Below the pieces are notes generated by a model that worked only from the letters and a program-made list of their open reading frames with translations, did no database searches and was not told where the DNA came from. Both the position numbers and the translations under genes were made by a program. Of a DNA stretch of 11,071 nucleotides, positions 1 through 6,096 are shown one piece after another. The stretch is from Actinomycetes bacterium (GTDB taxonomy: Bacteria; Actinomycetota; Actinomycetes; Streptosporangiales; Streptosporangiaceae). How positions within the stretch are numbered: the first letter of the stretch is position 1; each line of letters opens with the position of its first letter. Location of the stretch: contig JAFACJ010000174.1 in NCBI GenBank assembly GCA_023425615.1, positions 1-11,071 of the forward strand. The letters are read 5' to 3'.

Positions 1-156
1 TTCGCCCTCGAAGGCGGCGTCGGGATCGCCCGCCTCCGTAACCTGCCCACCCGGCCGGGCAACGCCGACCTGGTCGCCTTCCTCCTCTCCGACCGCGCCG
101 CCAACATCCACGGCGCCGACTTCGTCATCGACGGCTGCACCCTCAAAGCCGCCTGA
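1..156 (+). CDS. SDR family oxidoreductase, C-terminal fragment
   Basis: This is the last 51 residues of a gene whose start lies before the window. The frame opens at base 1 and ends at TGA 154-156. The tail reads NADLVAFLLSDRAANIHGAD then FVIDGCTLKAA. That matches the end of classical short-chain dehydrogenases: an 'A-x-x-V-A-F-L-x-S-D' helix followed by 'G-A-D-x-V-I-D-G-G/C'. The family are NAD(P)-dependent Rossmann-fold oxidoreductases in the cytoplasm. The nucleotide-binding motif and the Ser-Tyr-Lys catalytic residues lie upstream of the window, so substrate and cofactor cannot be judged. Its ending differs from the two mycofactocin-type SDRs further on. It lies 167 nt before the regulator start with a possible hairpin between, so it is probably the end of a separate transcript, though it may belong to the same locus. 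Confidence 0.8.
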   Translation, partial: FALEGGVGIARLRNLPTRPGNADLVAFLLSDRAANIHGADFVIDGCTLKAA

Positions 157-184
157 CCGCGTGCTGTCCTCTCGGGAGGGCCGG

Positions 185-226
185 CCGGGTGCCCCGCGGT
201 CGTCGCGGGTCCGAACGTCCACCCGG
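185..226 (+). terminator. possible hairpin/terminator after the SDR fragment
   Basis: Two nested inverted repeats lie here. CCCGCG (193-198) pairs with CGCGGG (204-209) around the 5-nt loop GTCGT. CCGGGT (185-190) can pair with ACCCGG (221-226) outside it. No T-run follows, as is common for actinobacterial terminators. The position between the SDR stop (156) and the regulator promoter fits a transcription end. GC-rich spacers often fold by chance, so this is tentative. Confidence 0.3.
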
Positions 227-285
227 GGCGTCGATCCGGTCGGTCGACGGCCTGCGGTACGACCGAGTTGTTTTTCGGACAGGGA

Positions 286-315
286 TTGACGAACTTTTGG
301 GCGTTCTGGCACGAT
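286..315 (+). promoter_or_regulatory. candidate sigma-70-type promoter of the GntR regulator
   Basis: TTGACG (286-291) is a near-consensus -35 box. It is followed after 18 nt by CACGAT (310-315), a weak -10 of the C/TANNNT kind. The stretch around it (about 264-308, including a run of T) is clearly less GC-rich than its surroundings. Transcription would start near 322-324, at the ATG of the regulator. There is no Shine-Dalgarno sequence before that ATG, so the transcript is probably leaderless, which is common in actinomycetes. Confidence 0.5.
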
Positions 316-317
316 CG

Positions 318-338
318 CTGGTCATGTGGTCAGACCAG
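318..338 (+). promoter_or_regulatory. FadR-family operator, TGGT-N3-ACCA
   Basis: TGGTCAGACCA (327-337) exactly fits TNGTNNNACNA, the published consensus for FadR-subfamily GntR operators. The outer bases extend the symmetry to CTGGT (318-322) with ACCAG (334-338), and a second TGGTC lies at 319-323. The site covers codons 2-5 of the regulator and sits just past the predicted transcription start, where a bound repressor would block initiation. This points to autoregulation. No second exact copy was seen in the gaps before the E1 alpha gene or the binding-protein gene. Confidence 0.6.
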
Positions 339-1079
339 CAAACCTTCAGTCCAGTGCAGACCGCGAACCGTCGTTATCTCCAGGTGGCCATGCAGATCCT
401 GGAGGCGATCGGATCGCGGAGGATCCCCTTCGGGTCGAAGCTGCCGTCTGATCGCGAACTCGCCGAGCTGATGGGGGTCAGCCGTCCGACGGTTCGGGAG
501 GCGATCCTCGCACTGGAGGTCGTCGGGATCCTTCAGGTGCGTTCCGGTGACGGCACCTATGTGGCATCGGGGGGAATACGTTCCTCGGCGATCAGCGGAC
601 TGCTGAGCGACAAGTCGCTCCGGGTGCCGGCGGCGGAGGTGCTCGAGGCGCGGCTGGTGGTCGAGCCGGCGGCCGTCGCACTGACCGCCGAGCGCATCTC
701 CGACGAGGCGATCGGGGAACTGGAGGAACTGCTCGGCCTGGCCGAGGCCCTCGTCGACGACACCGAAGGGCTCGGAGAGTTCGTCAGGCTCGGGCTCAGG
801 TTCCACGCGGAACTGCTCAAGCACTGCCGCAACGCTCACCTCTCGGCTTTCGCCGCCGCCCTCGTCGACCTCGACGAGCATCCCTTGTGGACGCTCCTCA
901 ACGCCTTCGCGGTCCAGGCGGTGGGCGCGCGCCGGCAGCAGATCGAGGAGCACCGCGCCATCCTCCAGGCGGTCCGCGATCACGATGCGGCGCTGGCGTC
1001 CGCTCTGATCACAGAACATCTCCGGCATCTGAACGCCCAGGTCGACGAGGTGCAGGCCACCGGATCGACGCGCTCCTGA
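324..1079 (+). CDS. FadR/GntR-family transcriptional regulator (FCD domain)
   Basis: A cytoplasmic DNA-binding regulator of 251 residues, a usual length for the FadR/VanR branch of GntR. Residues about 17-82 form the winged helix-turn-helix, with the family hallmark LPSDRELAELMGVSRPTVRE at 40-59 and wing GDGTYVA at 75-81. Residues about 103-240 form the helical FCD effector domain, with His161, His210 and His232 at the metal-ligand positions. The Asp normally four residues before the first His is Gly157 here, so the metal site may be altered or absent. ATG 324 was chosen because the winged helix begins soon after it and a promoter ends just upstream. A GTG at 189 would add 45 residues with no domain similarity. 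The gene is likely autoregulated through the operator over its start. Its neighbours suggest it controls the E1/SDR/ABC genes downstream, with a small organic acid or pathway intermediate as ligand. That last part is inference. Confidence 0.88.
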   Translation: MWSDQQTFSPVQTANRRYLQVAMQILEAIGSRRIPFGSKLPSDRELAELMGVSRPTVREAILALEVVGILQVRSGDGTYVASGGIRSSAISGLLSDKSLRVPAAEVLEARLVVEPAAVALTAERISDEAIGELEELLGLAEALVDDTEGLGEFVRLGLRFHAELLKHCRNAHLSAFAAALVDLDEHPLWTLLNAFAVQAVGARRQQIEEHRAILQAVRDHDAALASALITEHLRHLNAQVDEVQATGSTRS

Positions 1080-1086
1080 CGTGACC

Positions 1087-1115
1087 GGGCGGCGGCACCT
1101 CCGTGGCCGCCGCCC
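1087..1115 (+). terminator. GC hairpin terminator after the regulator
   Basis: A perfect 10-bp stem, GGGCGGCGGC (1087-1096) with GCCGCCGCCC (1106-1115), closes a 9-nt loop. It starts 8 nt after the regulator stop codon at 1079. There is no following T-run, but stems of this kind without a T-run are frequent at gene ends in high-GC actinomycetes. It would separate the regulator transcript from the E1 operon. The remaining gap to 1256 shows no convincing -35/-10 pair, so the operon promoter is not identified. Confidence 0.6.
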
Positions 1116-1256
1116 CCTATCGAAGCCCCGGACCTGCGGCGGAGACCGCTGATCATGGAGCGTTCCCTCAACCCTTACGAAGCATCGAGCCCCTGTACGC
1201 ATACGGAATTTCGGCCGATAAGGCCATCACCGCCACTGAGAAGAAAGGCAGACTCG

Positions 1257-2288
1257 ATGAACCAGACCACGTTGTCGGAGCTCCCGGCCGGGGTTTCCGA
1301 GGCGGCGCTCGTCGACCTCTACCGGACGATGTCGCTGATCAGGACGTTCGAGGAGCGCGTCCACGAGTTGTTCGTCGAAGGCGAGCTGCCGGGCTTCCTG
1401 CACCTGTGCGCCGGCCAGGAGGCCACCGCCGCGGGTGTCATCGCCCACCTGCGGACCGAGGACAAGATCACCTCGACGCACCGCAACCACGGCCACGCGC
1501 TGGCCAAGGGCGTCGGTCCCGCGGCCATGATGATCGAGCTGTACGGCAGGGCGGGCGGTACCAACGCGGGCAAGGGCGGGTCCATGCACCTGGCCGACCG
1601 GCGGGTGGGACATGTGGCCAGCGGCGGGATCGTCGGGGCGGGCGCCCCGATCGCGCTCGGACTCGCCCAGGCCACCAAGCTGGCCGGCACCGACGAAGTG
1701 GCTGCCGTGTTCTTCGGCGACGGTGCCGCGCAGCAGGGCACGGTGCTGGAGTCGATGAACCTGGCGGCCGTGTGGAAGCTGCCGATCCTGTTCGTCTGCG
1801 AGAACAACCTGTTCGGCCAGGCGACCGTCATCGACTACTCCTCCGCCGTCGCCCCCGCCGCCCGCGCCGAAGGTTTCGGTATGCCCTCCGAGAAGGTCGA
1901 CGGCCAGGACGTGATCGCGGTCTACCAGGCCGCCGGGCGCGCGGTGGAGCGGGCCCGCGCCGGCGAAGGGCCGACCTACCTGGAACTGACGACCTACAGC
2001 TACCACGGGGCCTGGGAGGGCGAGCCGAAGCGCGCCTACCGCCTTCCCGAGGTGGAGTCCGACTTCCGGGGGCGCGACCCCCTGCGGTTGCTGGACGCGA
2101 CGCTCACCGCGATCAAGCCGGACTGGACCGACGTCAAGGACGAGATCGAGGAGGAGGTCGAGGAGCAGGTGGAAGACGCGATCGAGGCCGGCCGCGCGGC
2201 ACCCTACCCCGACCCCGCCTCGGTGACCGAGGGCGTCTACGCGGACCCGGCGGTGACCATCGACCGCGACGGCCTGACGGTCCACTGA
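1257..2288 (+). CDS. thiamine-diphosphate-dependent dehydrogenase E1 component, alpha subunit
   Basis: The larger chain of an alpha2beta2 E1 enzyme (343 residues). It decarboxylates a 2-oxo acid, or cleaves an acyloin such as acetoin, and passes the acyl group to a lipoyl E2. Seen in the sequence: the conserved STHRNHGHALAKG at 73-85, which shapes the active site and phosphorylation-type loop; GKGGSMH at 105-111; and the thiamine-diphosphate/Mg motif from GDG (154-156) to ENN (182-184). The length fits AcoA/PdhA-type alpha subunits. ATG 1257 is chosen over an in-frame ATG at 1155 because AAGAAAGG (1241-1248) sits 8 nt before it and the upstream residues look like translated spacer. The motifs do not separate acetoin, pyruvate and branched-chain substrates. 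The beta subunit gene follows, but neither E2 nor E3 is in the window. Confidence 0.9.
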   Translation: MNQTTLSELPAGVSEAALVDLYRTMSLIRTFEERVHELFVEGELPGFLHLCAGQEATAAGVIAHLRTEDKITSTHRNHGHALAKGVGPAAMMIELYGRAGGTNAGKGGSMHLADRRVGHVASGGIVGAGAPIALGLAQATKLAGTDEVAAVFFGDGAAQQGTVLESMNLAAVWKLPILFVCENNLFGQATVIDYSSAVAPAARAEGFGMPSEKVDGQDVIAVYQAAGRAVERARAGEGPTYLELTTYSYHGAWEGEPKRAYRLPEVESDFRGRDPLRLLDATLTAIKPDWTDVKDEIEEEVEEQVEDAIEAGRAAPYPDPASVTEGVYADPAVTIDRDGLTVH

Positions 2289-2293
2289 CCGCA

Positions 2294-2317
2294 GAGCAGA
2301 CGAGCAGACGAGCAGAG
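2294..2317 (+). repeat. three tandem 8-bp repeats in the E1 alpha-beta spacer
   Basis: GAGCAGAC occurs twice back to back (2294-2301, 2302-2309), followed by GAGCAGAG (2310-2317). The repeat fills most of the 40-nt gap between the two E1 genes and runs into the Shine-Dalgarno sequence of the beta gene (AGAGG, 2316-2320). It is not CRISPR-like. Copy-number change here would alter the intergenic spacing but no coding frame. Confidence 0.85.
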
Positions 2318-2328
2318 AGGCGATCAGC

Positions 2329-3357
2329 ATGAGAGTTCTGTCGTTCGCAGACGCGATCAATGAGGCGATCCGGCTGGAGATGGCACGTGACCCGCGCGTC
2401 CTGGTCACCGGCGAGGACGTCGCCGGAGGCGCGACCATCCCCGGGTTCGACCGGGCCGACGCCTGGGGCGGCGTGTTCGGTGTCACCCGCGAACTCGTCA
2501 CCGAGTTCGGGCGGGACCGGGTGATCGACACGCCGATCTCGGAGTCGGCGTTCATCGGCGCCGCGATCGGCGCCGCCACCTCCGGCTACCGGACGGTGAC
2601 CGAACTGCAGTTCCTCGACTTCATGGGCGTCTGCCTGGACCAGATCATCAACCAGGCGGCCAAGCTGCACTACGCGCGCGGAAGCGACTGCGCGGGCATC
2701 CCGATCGTGATCCGCAGCATGATCGGGGCGGGTTCCCGCGCCGGCAGCACCCAGTCGCAGAGCCACTACTCGACCGTCGCGCACTTCCCGGGCCTCAAGG
2801 TCGTCGCCCCGGCGACGCCCGCCGACGCCAAGGGGCTGATGATCTCGGCGATCCGCGACCAGGACCCGGTGTTCTTCCTGGAGAACAAGGCGCTGTACGA
2901 GACCAGGGGGCCGGTGCCGGAAGGCGACCACACCGTTCCGATCGGCCGCGCCAACGTCGTCCGCGAGGGCCGGGACGTCACCGTGGTGACGATCGCGCGG
3001 ATGCTCTCCGCGGCAGAGAAGGCGGCTGCCGAACTCGCCGGCAGGGGAGTCGAGGCCGAGATCATCGACCTGCGCACGATCGCGCCGCTGGACCTGCCGA
3101 CGATCCTGGAATCGGTCGGCAGGACCGGACGGCTCGTCGTCGTCGACGAGGACACGCCGCGCTGCTCGGTGGCCTCGGACATCGTCGGGCTGGTCTCCAG
3201 CCGCGCCTTCGACAGGCTCAAGGCAGCACCGCGCATGGTGACCTCCCCGCACACCCCCGTCCCGTTCGCCCCGGTCCTGGAGGACGCCTTCATCCCCGCG
3301 GCGAAGGACGTCATCGAGGCGGTGCTGGCGACCGTCGGACAGGAAGTGGCGGCATGA
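2329..3357 (+). CDS. thiamine-diphosphate-dependent dehydrogenase E1 component, beta subunit
   Basis: Partner of the alpha chain (342 residues, the normal size for E1 beta). The N-terminal half is the pyrimidine-binding transketolase-like domain, with GEDV at 28-31 and DTPISE at 67-72; Glu72 lies where the conserved Glu that activates thiamine diphosphate is expected. The C-terminal half is the transketolase C domain, with the VTIARM stretch near 222 and EIIDLRTIAPLD near 244-255. Residues GSRAGSTQSQSHYS in the middle match the usual GG-x-G-x-Q-H-S-Q region only loosely, with a slightly altered active-site loop. The start is supported by AGAGG (2316-2320), 8 nt upstream. The stop overlaps the next start as ATGA (3354-3357), so this gene and the following SDR are translationally coupled. 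The acetoin, pyruvate or other 2-oxo acid role is not resolved. Confidence 0.9.
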   Translation: MRVLSFADAINEAIRLEMARDPRVLVTGEDVAGGATIPGFDRADAWGGVFGVTRELVTEFGRDRVIDTPISESAFIGAAIGAATSGYRTVTELQFLDFMGVCLDQIINQAAKLHYARGSDCAGIPIVIRSMIGAGSRAGSTQSQSHYSTVAHFPGLKVVAPATPADAKGLMISAIRDQDPVFFLENKALYETRGPVPEGDHTVPIGRANVVREGRDVTVVTIARMLSAAEKAAAELAGRGVEAEIIDLRTIAPLDLPTILESVGRTGRLVVVDEDTPRCSVASDIVGLVSSRAFDRLKAAPRMVTSPHTPVPFAPVLEDAFIPAAKDVIEAVLATVGQEVAA

Positions 3358-4250
3358 GCGGTACGACCGATACCGCCAAGGCGCCGTTCGAGCCCGGCCG
3401 GCACGCCGGCAAGGTCGCGCTGGTCAGCGGAGCGGCACGGGGGCAGGGACGGGAGATCGCGCTGCGCCTGGCCAGGGAGGGCGCCGACCTCGCGGTCTTC
3501 GACCTCTGCGCCGCGCCGGAGACCTCGCAGTACCCCGGCGCCACCCGCGAGGAACTGGACGAGACGGTCCGCCTCGTGGAGGCGGAGGGACGCCGGTGCA
3601 TCGCCGCCATCGTCGACGCACGCGATCACGCCGCGGTCAGCGGTTTCGTCGACGACGTCGTGGAGCGGACCGGGCGGCTCGACATGGTCTGCGCGAACGC
3701 GGGACTCGTGACCTGGGTGCCCTTCCTCGAACTGACCCCGGCGCAGTGGTCGGAGGTCATGGACATCAACGTCACCGGGGTGTTCAACACCGTCCAGCCC
3801 GCGTTGCGGCACATGGTCGAGCGGCGGAGCGGAAGCATCGTCATCACCTCGTCCTGCAACGCGGTGGAGCCGGGGCTGAGCATCGGGCACTACACCACCT
3901 CCAAGCACGCGGTGCTCGGCCTGACCAAGAACCTCGCGCTGGAGTTCGGCCCGTTCCGCATCCGTGTCAACACCGTCATGCCCAGCACGGTGAACACCGT
4001 CATGGGGCACAACAGCACCAACCTGAAATGGATCTTCGGCCGCGACGACGCGACGGAGGAGGAGTACCTCGCGGCGACGAGGCAGTGGCACGCGCTGCGC
4101 AACCAGCCGGCCCTGCCGCCGGCGGCCATAGCCGACGTCGTCTCCTGGCTGTGCGGTCCCGACGCCCGCTACATCACCGGCGCCGCGGTCCCGGTGGACG
4201 CGGGACACCTCGTGCTGCCCGGCTTCAACCACGAACCGCTCTTCGACTGA
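3354..4250 (+). CDS. mycofactocin-dependent (TIGR03971-like) SDR oxidoreductase
   Basis: A 298-residue short-chain dehydrogenase that oxidises an alcohol or reduces a carbonyl in the cytoplasm. The glycine-rich motif is SGAARGQG (25-32). Asp50 at the end of the second strand favours NAD over NADP. ANAG is at 114-117. The catalytic set is Asn139, Ser167, Tyr180 and Lys184. The GAARGQGR start, the extra segment at about 52-70 (CAAPETSQYPGATREELDET) and the VP-VDAGH end are hallmarks of the subfamily typified by carveol dehydrogenase. Those enzymes are known to hold NAD so tightly that electrons must leave through the peptide-derived cofactor mycofactocin. The start overlaps the E1 beta stop (ATGA), so the two are made together. 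This suggests the SDR makes, or removes, the E1 substrate or product. The first 18 residues are a non-conserved extension. The exact substrate is unknown, and no mycofactocin biosynthesis genes are in the window. Confidence 0.87.
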   Translation: MSGTTDTAKAPFEPGRHAGKVALVSGAARGQGREIALRLAREGADLAVFDLCAAPETSQYPGATREELDETVRLVEAEGRRCIAAIVDARDHAAVSGFVDDVVERTGRLDMVCANAGLVTWVPFLELTPAQWSEVMDINVTGVFNTVQPALRHMVERRSGSIVITSSCNAVEPGLSIGHYTTSKHAVLGLTKNLALEFGPFRIRVNTVMPSTVNTVMGHNSTNLKWIFGRDDATEEEYLAATRQWHALRNQPALPPAAIADVVSWLCGPDARYITGAAVPVDAGHLVLPGFNHEPLFD

Positions 4251-4256
4251 CCAGCA

Positions 4257-4292
4257 TCCCGGCGGTACTGAGACCCGATAGGTCCGCCGGGA
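4257..4292 (+). terminator. hairpin between the SDR and the binding-protein gene
   Basis: TCCCGGCGG (4257-4265) pairs perfectly with CCGCCGGGA (4284-4292), giving a 9-bp stem with an 18-nt loop. It begins 6 nt after the SDR stop codon. No T-run follows. It may be a terminator of the E1/SDR unit, a partial terminator, or an RNA-stabilising element. If it terminates fully, the ABC genes need their own promoter between 4293 and 4345, where no clear -35/-10 pair was found. Confidence 0.45.
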
Positions 4293-4345
4293 GCCGCTCC
4301 CACCCCGGATCGGGCCCAAGAAATCGCGCAGAACCCCCCTTTGTT

Positions 4346-4351
4346 AGGAGG
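4346..4351 (+). promoter_or_regulatory. strong ribosome-binding site deciding the GTG 4360 start
   Basis: AGGAGG is a perfect Shine-Dalgarno sequence, 8 nt before GTG 4360. It fixes that start rather than the in-frame ATG at 4378, which would be 26 nt away. It is the strongest site in the window, in keeping with the high expression usual for binding proteins. Confidence 0.75.
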
Positions 4352-4359
4352 CCGGTCCC

Positions 4360-6033
4360 GTGGCCGATCACCAGGTGATGTCCCGACGCAATCTACTCAA
4401 GGGTACCGCGGCAGTGGTGACCCTGCCCCTTCTGGGCACCGTCGCGTGCTCCCGAACGAGTACGTCCGGACAGAAGGGAACGGCGGGCAAGGCGGGTCAG
4501 CTGACCATCGCCGTGAGCGCGCTCGCGGCTTCGCTGGACCGCGAGTACGAGATCGGAGCCGCGTCGCTGGAGGCGATGAACAACGTCTTCGAGCCGCTCG
4601 TGGAGTTCTCCAGCCGTCCGTTCGGCGACAACGGCTCGCGTATCCCGGACTACGACCCGGGCAAGTGGGAACTCCGGCTGCTGGCGGAGGAGCCCGAGGT
4701 GTCCGAAGACGGTCTGACCTGGACCCTCGTCTTCCGCGACGACGTCAAGAGCCACTCGGGGAACCCGCTCGTCGCGGAGGACTTCGCCTACGCCATCGAG
4801 CGGCACCAGCAGCTGTGGAGCCTGGGCTCGGTGTACAACCTCGTCGCGGGCCTGGTCCCTCGGCACCGCAGGAGCTGGAAGGTGGTCGACAAGCAGACGC
4901 TCAAGGTCACCACCGAGAAGCCGAGCCCCTTGTTCAAGATCCTGCTGCAGAACAACTTCGCCTGGGGCATCTTCGACAGCGTCGCGTCCCGCGCCGCCGC
5001 GACGAAGGACGACCCGTACGCCAAGGCATGGATGAAGGCGAACGGGTCGGACGCCGGCCACGGCCCGTACACGATCACCGAGCACCGGCCCGGCCAGCAG
5101 ACCGTGTTCACCGCCTTCGACGGCTACCACCGCGGCAAGCCGAAGGTGCAGACCGTGGTCCACCGGCAGGTCGACTCCTCCAGCACCCGGATCGCGCTGC
5201 TGCGATCGGGCGAGGTCGACATCGTCCGCGACCTGCTCCCCACCGAGCTCAAGTCGCTCGAAGGCGCCAAGGGCATCGTCGTCGACAACTTCGACGAGTC
5301 GCTGTTCCTGCTGCTGTTCATGATGCTCAACAACGGGTTCGAGCCGTTCGACGACAAGCTGGTCCGGCAGGCGATCGCGCACGCGGTGCCCTACGACAAG
5401 GTCGTCAAGGACGTCTACCAGGGGTACGCCTCGCCGTGGAAGGGCGTCATCAGCCGCGACTACCCGTACTTCGACGCGAGCGCCTGGGCTTACGGCGACG
5501 GCGCCAACGTCACCAAGGCCCGCGAACTGCTGGAGGAGGCCGGGCACGCCAAGGGGTTCAGCTGCGAACTGCTGGTCAACTCCAGCGAGCCGGTCTCCGA
5601 GCAGGTCGCGATCCTGATCCAGTCGTCGTTGCGTGAGATCGGCATCGACCTCAAGCTCAACAAGCTGGCGGCAGCCGCCTTCACCGACCGGCTCACCGGC
5701 AAGAAGTACGAGGGCGCCGCCATCTGGCAGGACCTCGCCCTGACACCCGACATCGGCTACAACTGCTTCCTCTACTACCGCTCGACGGCTTTCGCCAATG
5801 TCGCCGGCTACGAGTCCAAGGAGACCGACGAGCTGGTGAACAAGCTGCTCGTCACGATGGACGGCACCGAGCGCGAAGCGGTGGCCAAGCAGTTCCAGCG
5901 CCAGATCATCGAGGACTCTCCGGCGATCTTCCTGGCCCAGCCGCACTACGTCGTCGCGCGGCGGGAGCGGGTGAAGGGCGTCACCGCCTACCCCTCGCGC
6001 ACCCTCCGGTTCGAAGAGCTCGAACTGGCCTGA
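4360..6033 (+). CDS. ABC transporter substrate-binding lipoprotein, family 5 (DppA/OppA-like), Tat signal
   Basis: The extracytoplasmic receptor of the importer that follows; 557 residues, within the usual range for SBP_bac_5. The N-terminus has a twin-arginine motif, SRRNLLKG (8-15), then a hydrophobic stretch and a lipobox-like TVAC with Cys30 as the likely lipid-anchored residue. It is probably exported folded by the Tat system and tethered to the outer face of the membrane. Family features include the segment beginning KWELRLLAEEPEVSEDGLTW, the VAEDFAYAIERH helix, and a C-terminal lobe containing LREIGIDLKLNKL. Proteins of this family bind peptides, but also nickel, opines, sugars and other solutes, so the ligand is open. 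Given the oxidoreductase neighbours, a non-peptide carbon source is plausible. The AGGAGG site and the hairpin after the stop suggest it is made in excess over the permeases. Confidence 0.9.
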   Translation: MADHQVMSRRNLLKGTAAVVTLPLLGTVACSRTSTSGQKGTAGKAGQLTIAVSALAASLDREYEIGAASLEAMNNVFEPLVEFSSRPFGDNGSRIPDYDPGKWELRLLAEEPEVSEDGLTWTLVFRDDVKSHSGNPLVAEDFAYAIERHQQLWSLGSVYNLVAGLVPRHRRSWKVVDKQTLKVTTEKPSPLFKILLQNNFAWGIFDSVASRAAATKDDPYAKAWMKANGSDAGHGPYTITEHRPGQQTVFTAFDGYHRGKPKVQTVVHRQVDSSSTRIALLRSGEVDIVRDLLPTELKSLEGAKGIVVDNFDESLFLLLFMMLNNGFEPFDDKLVRQAIAHAVPYDKVVKDVYQGYASPWKGVISRDYPYFDASAWAYGDGANVTKARELLEEAGHAKGFSCELLVNSSEPVSEQVAILIQSSLREIGIDLKLNKLAAAAFTDRLTGKKYEGAAIWQDLALTPDIGYNCFLYYRSTAFANVAGYESKETDELVNKLLVTMDGTEREAVAKQFQRQIIEDSPAIFLAQPHYVVARRERVKGVTAYPSRTLRFEELELA

Positions 6034-6041
6034 CGCCGGAC

Positions 6042-6069
6042 CGGCCGGTCTCCGGAAGGGGGCCGGCCG
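6042..6069 (+). promoter_or_regulatory. 12-bp intergenic hairpin with GGAA tetraloop (mRNA-stabilising or attenuating)
   Basis: Bases 6042-6053 pair with 6058-6069 to form 12 consecutive pairs, ten Watson-Crick and two G-U (6049-6062 and 6051-6060). They close on GGAA (6054-6057), a GNRA-type tetraloop. The hairpin lies 8 nt after the binding-protein stop and 27 nt before the permease start, and no T-run follows. Hairpins in this place, as after malE in enteric bacteria, are known to protect upstream mRNA and raise the binding-protein to permease ratio. That role here is inference. Confidence 0.65.
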
Positions 6070-6096
6070 CACCGGCGACGAAGAGTCGGGAAAACG

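Noticed and set aside
189..323. GTG start at 189 giving the regulator 45 extra N-terminal residues
   Set aside because: The extra residues match no part of the GntR family, and a promoter and probable transcription start lie inside them; ATG 324 gives a normal protein.
1195..1204. GTACGCATAC as an operator before the E1 operon
   Set aside because: It is only an 8 of 10 palindrome, does not fit the TNGTNNNACNA spacing, and occurs once.
1155..1256. ATG 1155 as the E1 alpha start
   Set aside because: The 34 added residues look like translated spacer, and a good ribosome-binding site precedes ATG 1257.
2294..2317. CRISPR-like array
   Set aside because: The units are 8 bp with no spacers; it is a simple tandem repeat.
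4367..4379. Perfect palindrome ATCACC-A-GGTGAT at the start of the binding-protein gene
   Set aside because: It lies within coding sequence, no second copy was seen, and palindromes of this length occur by chance; too little to call an operator.
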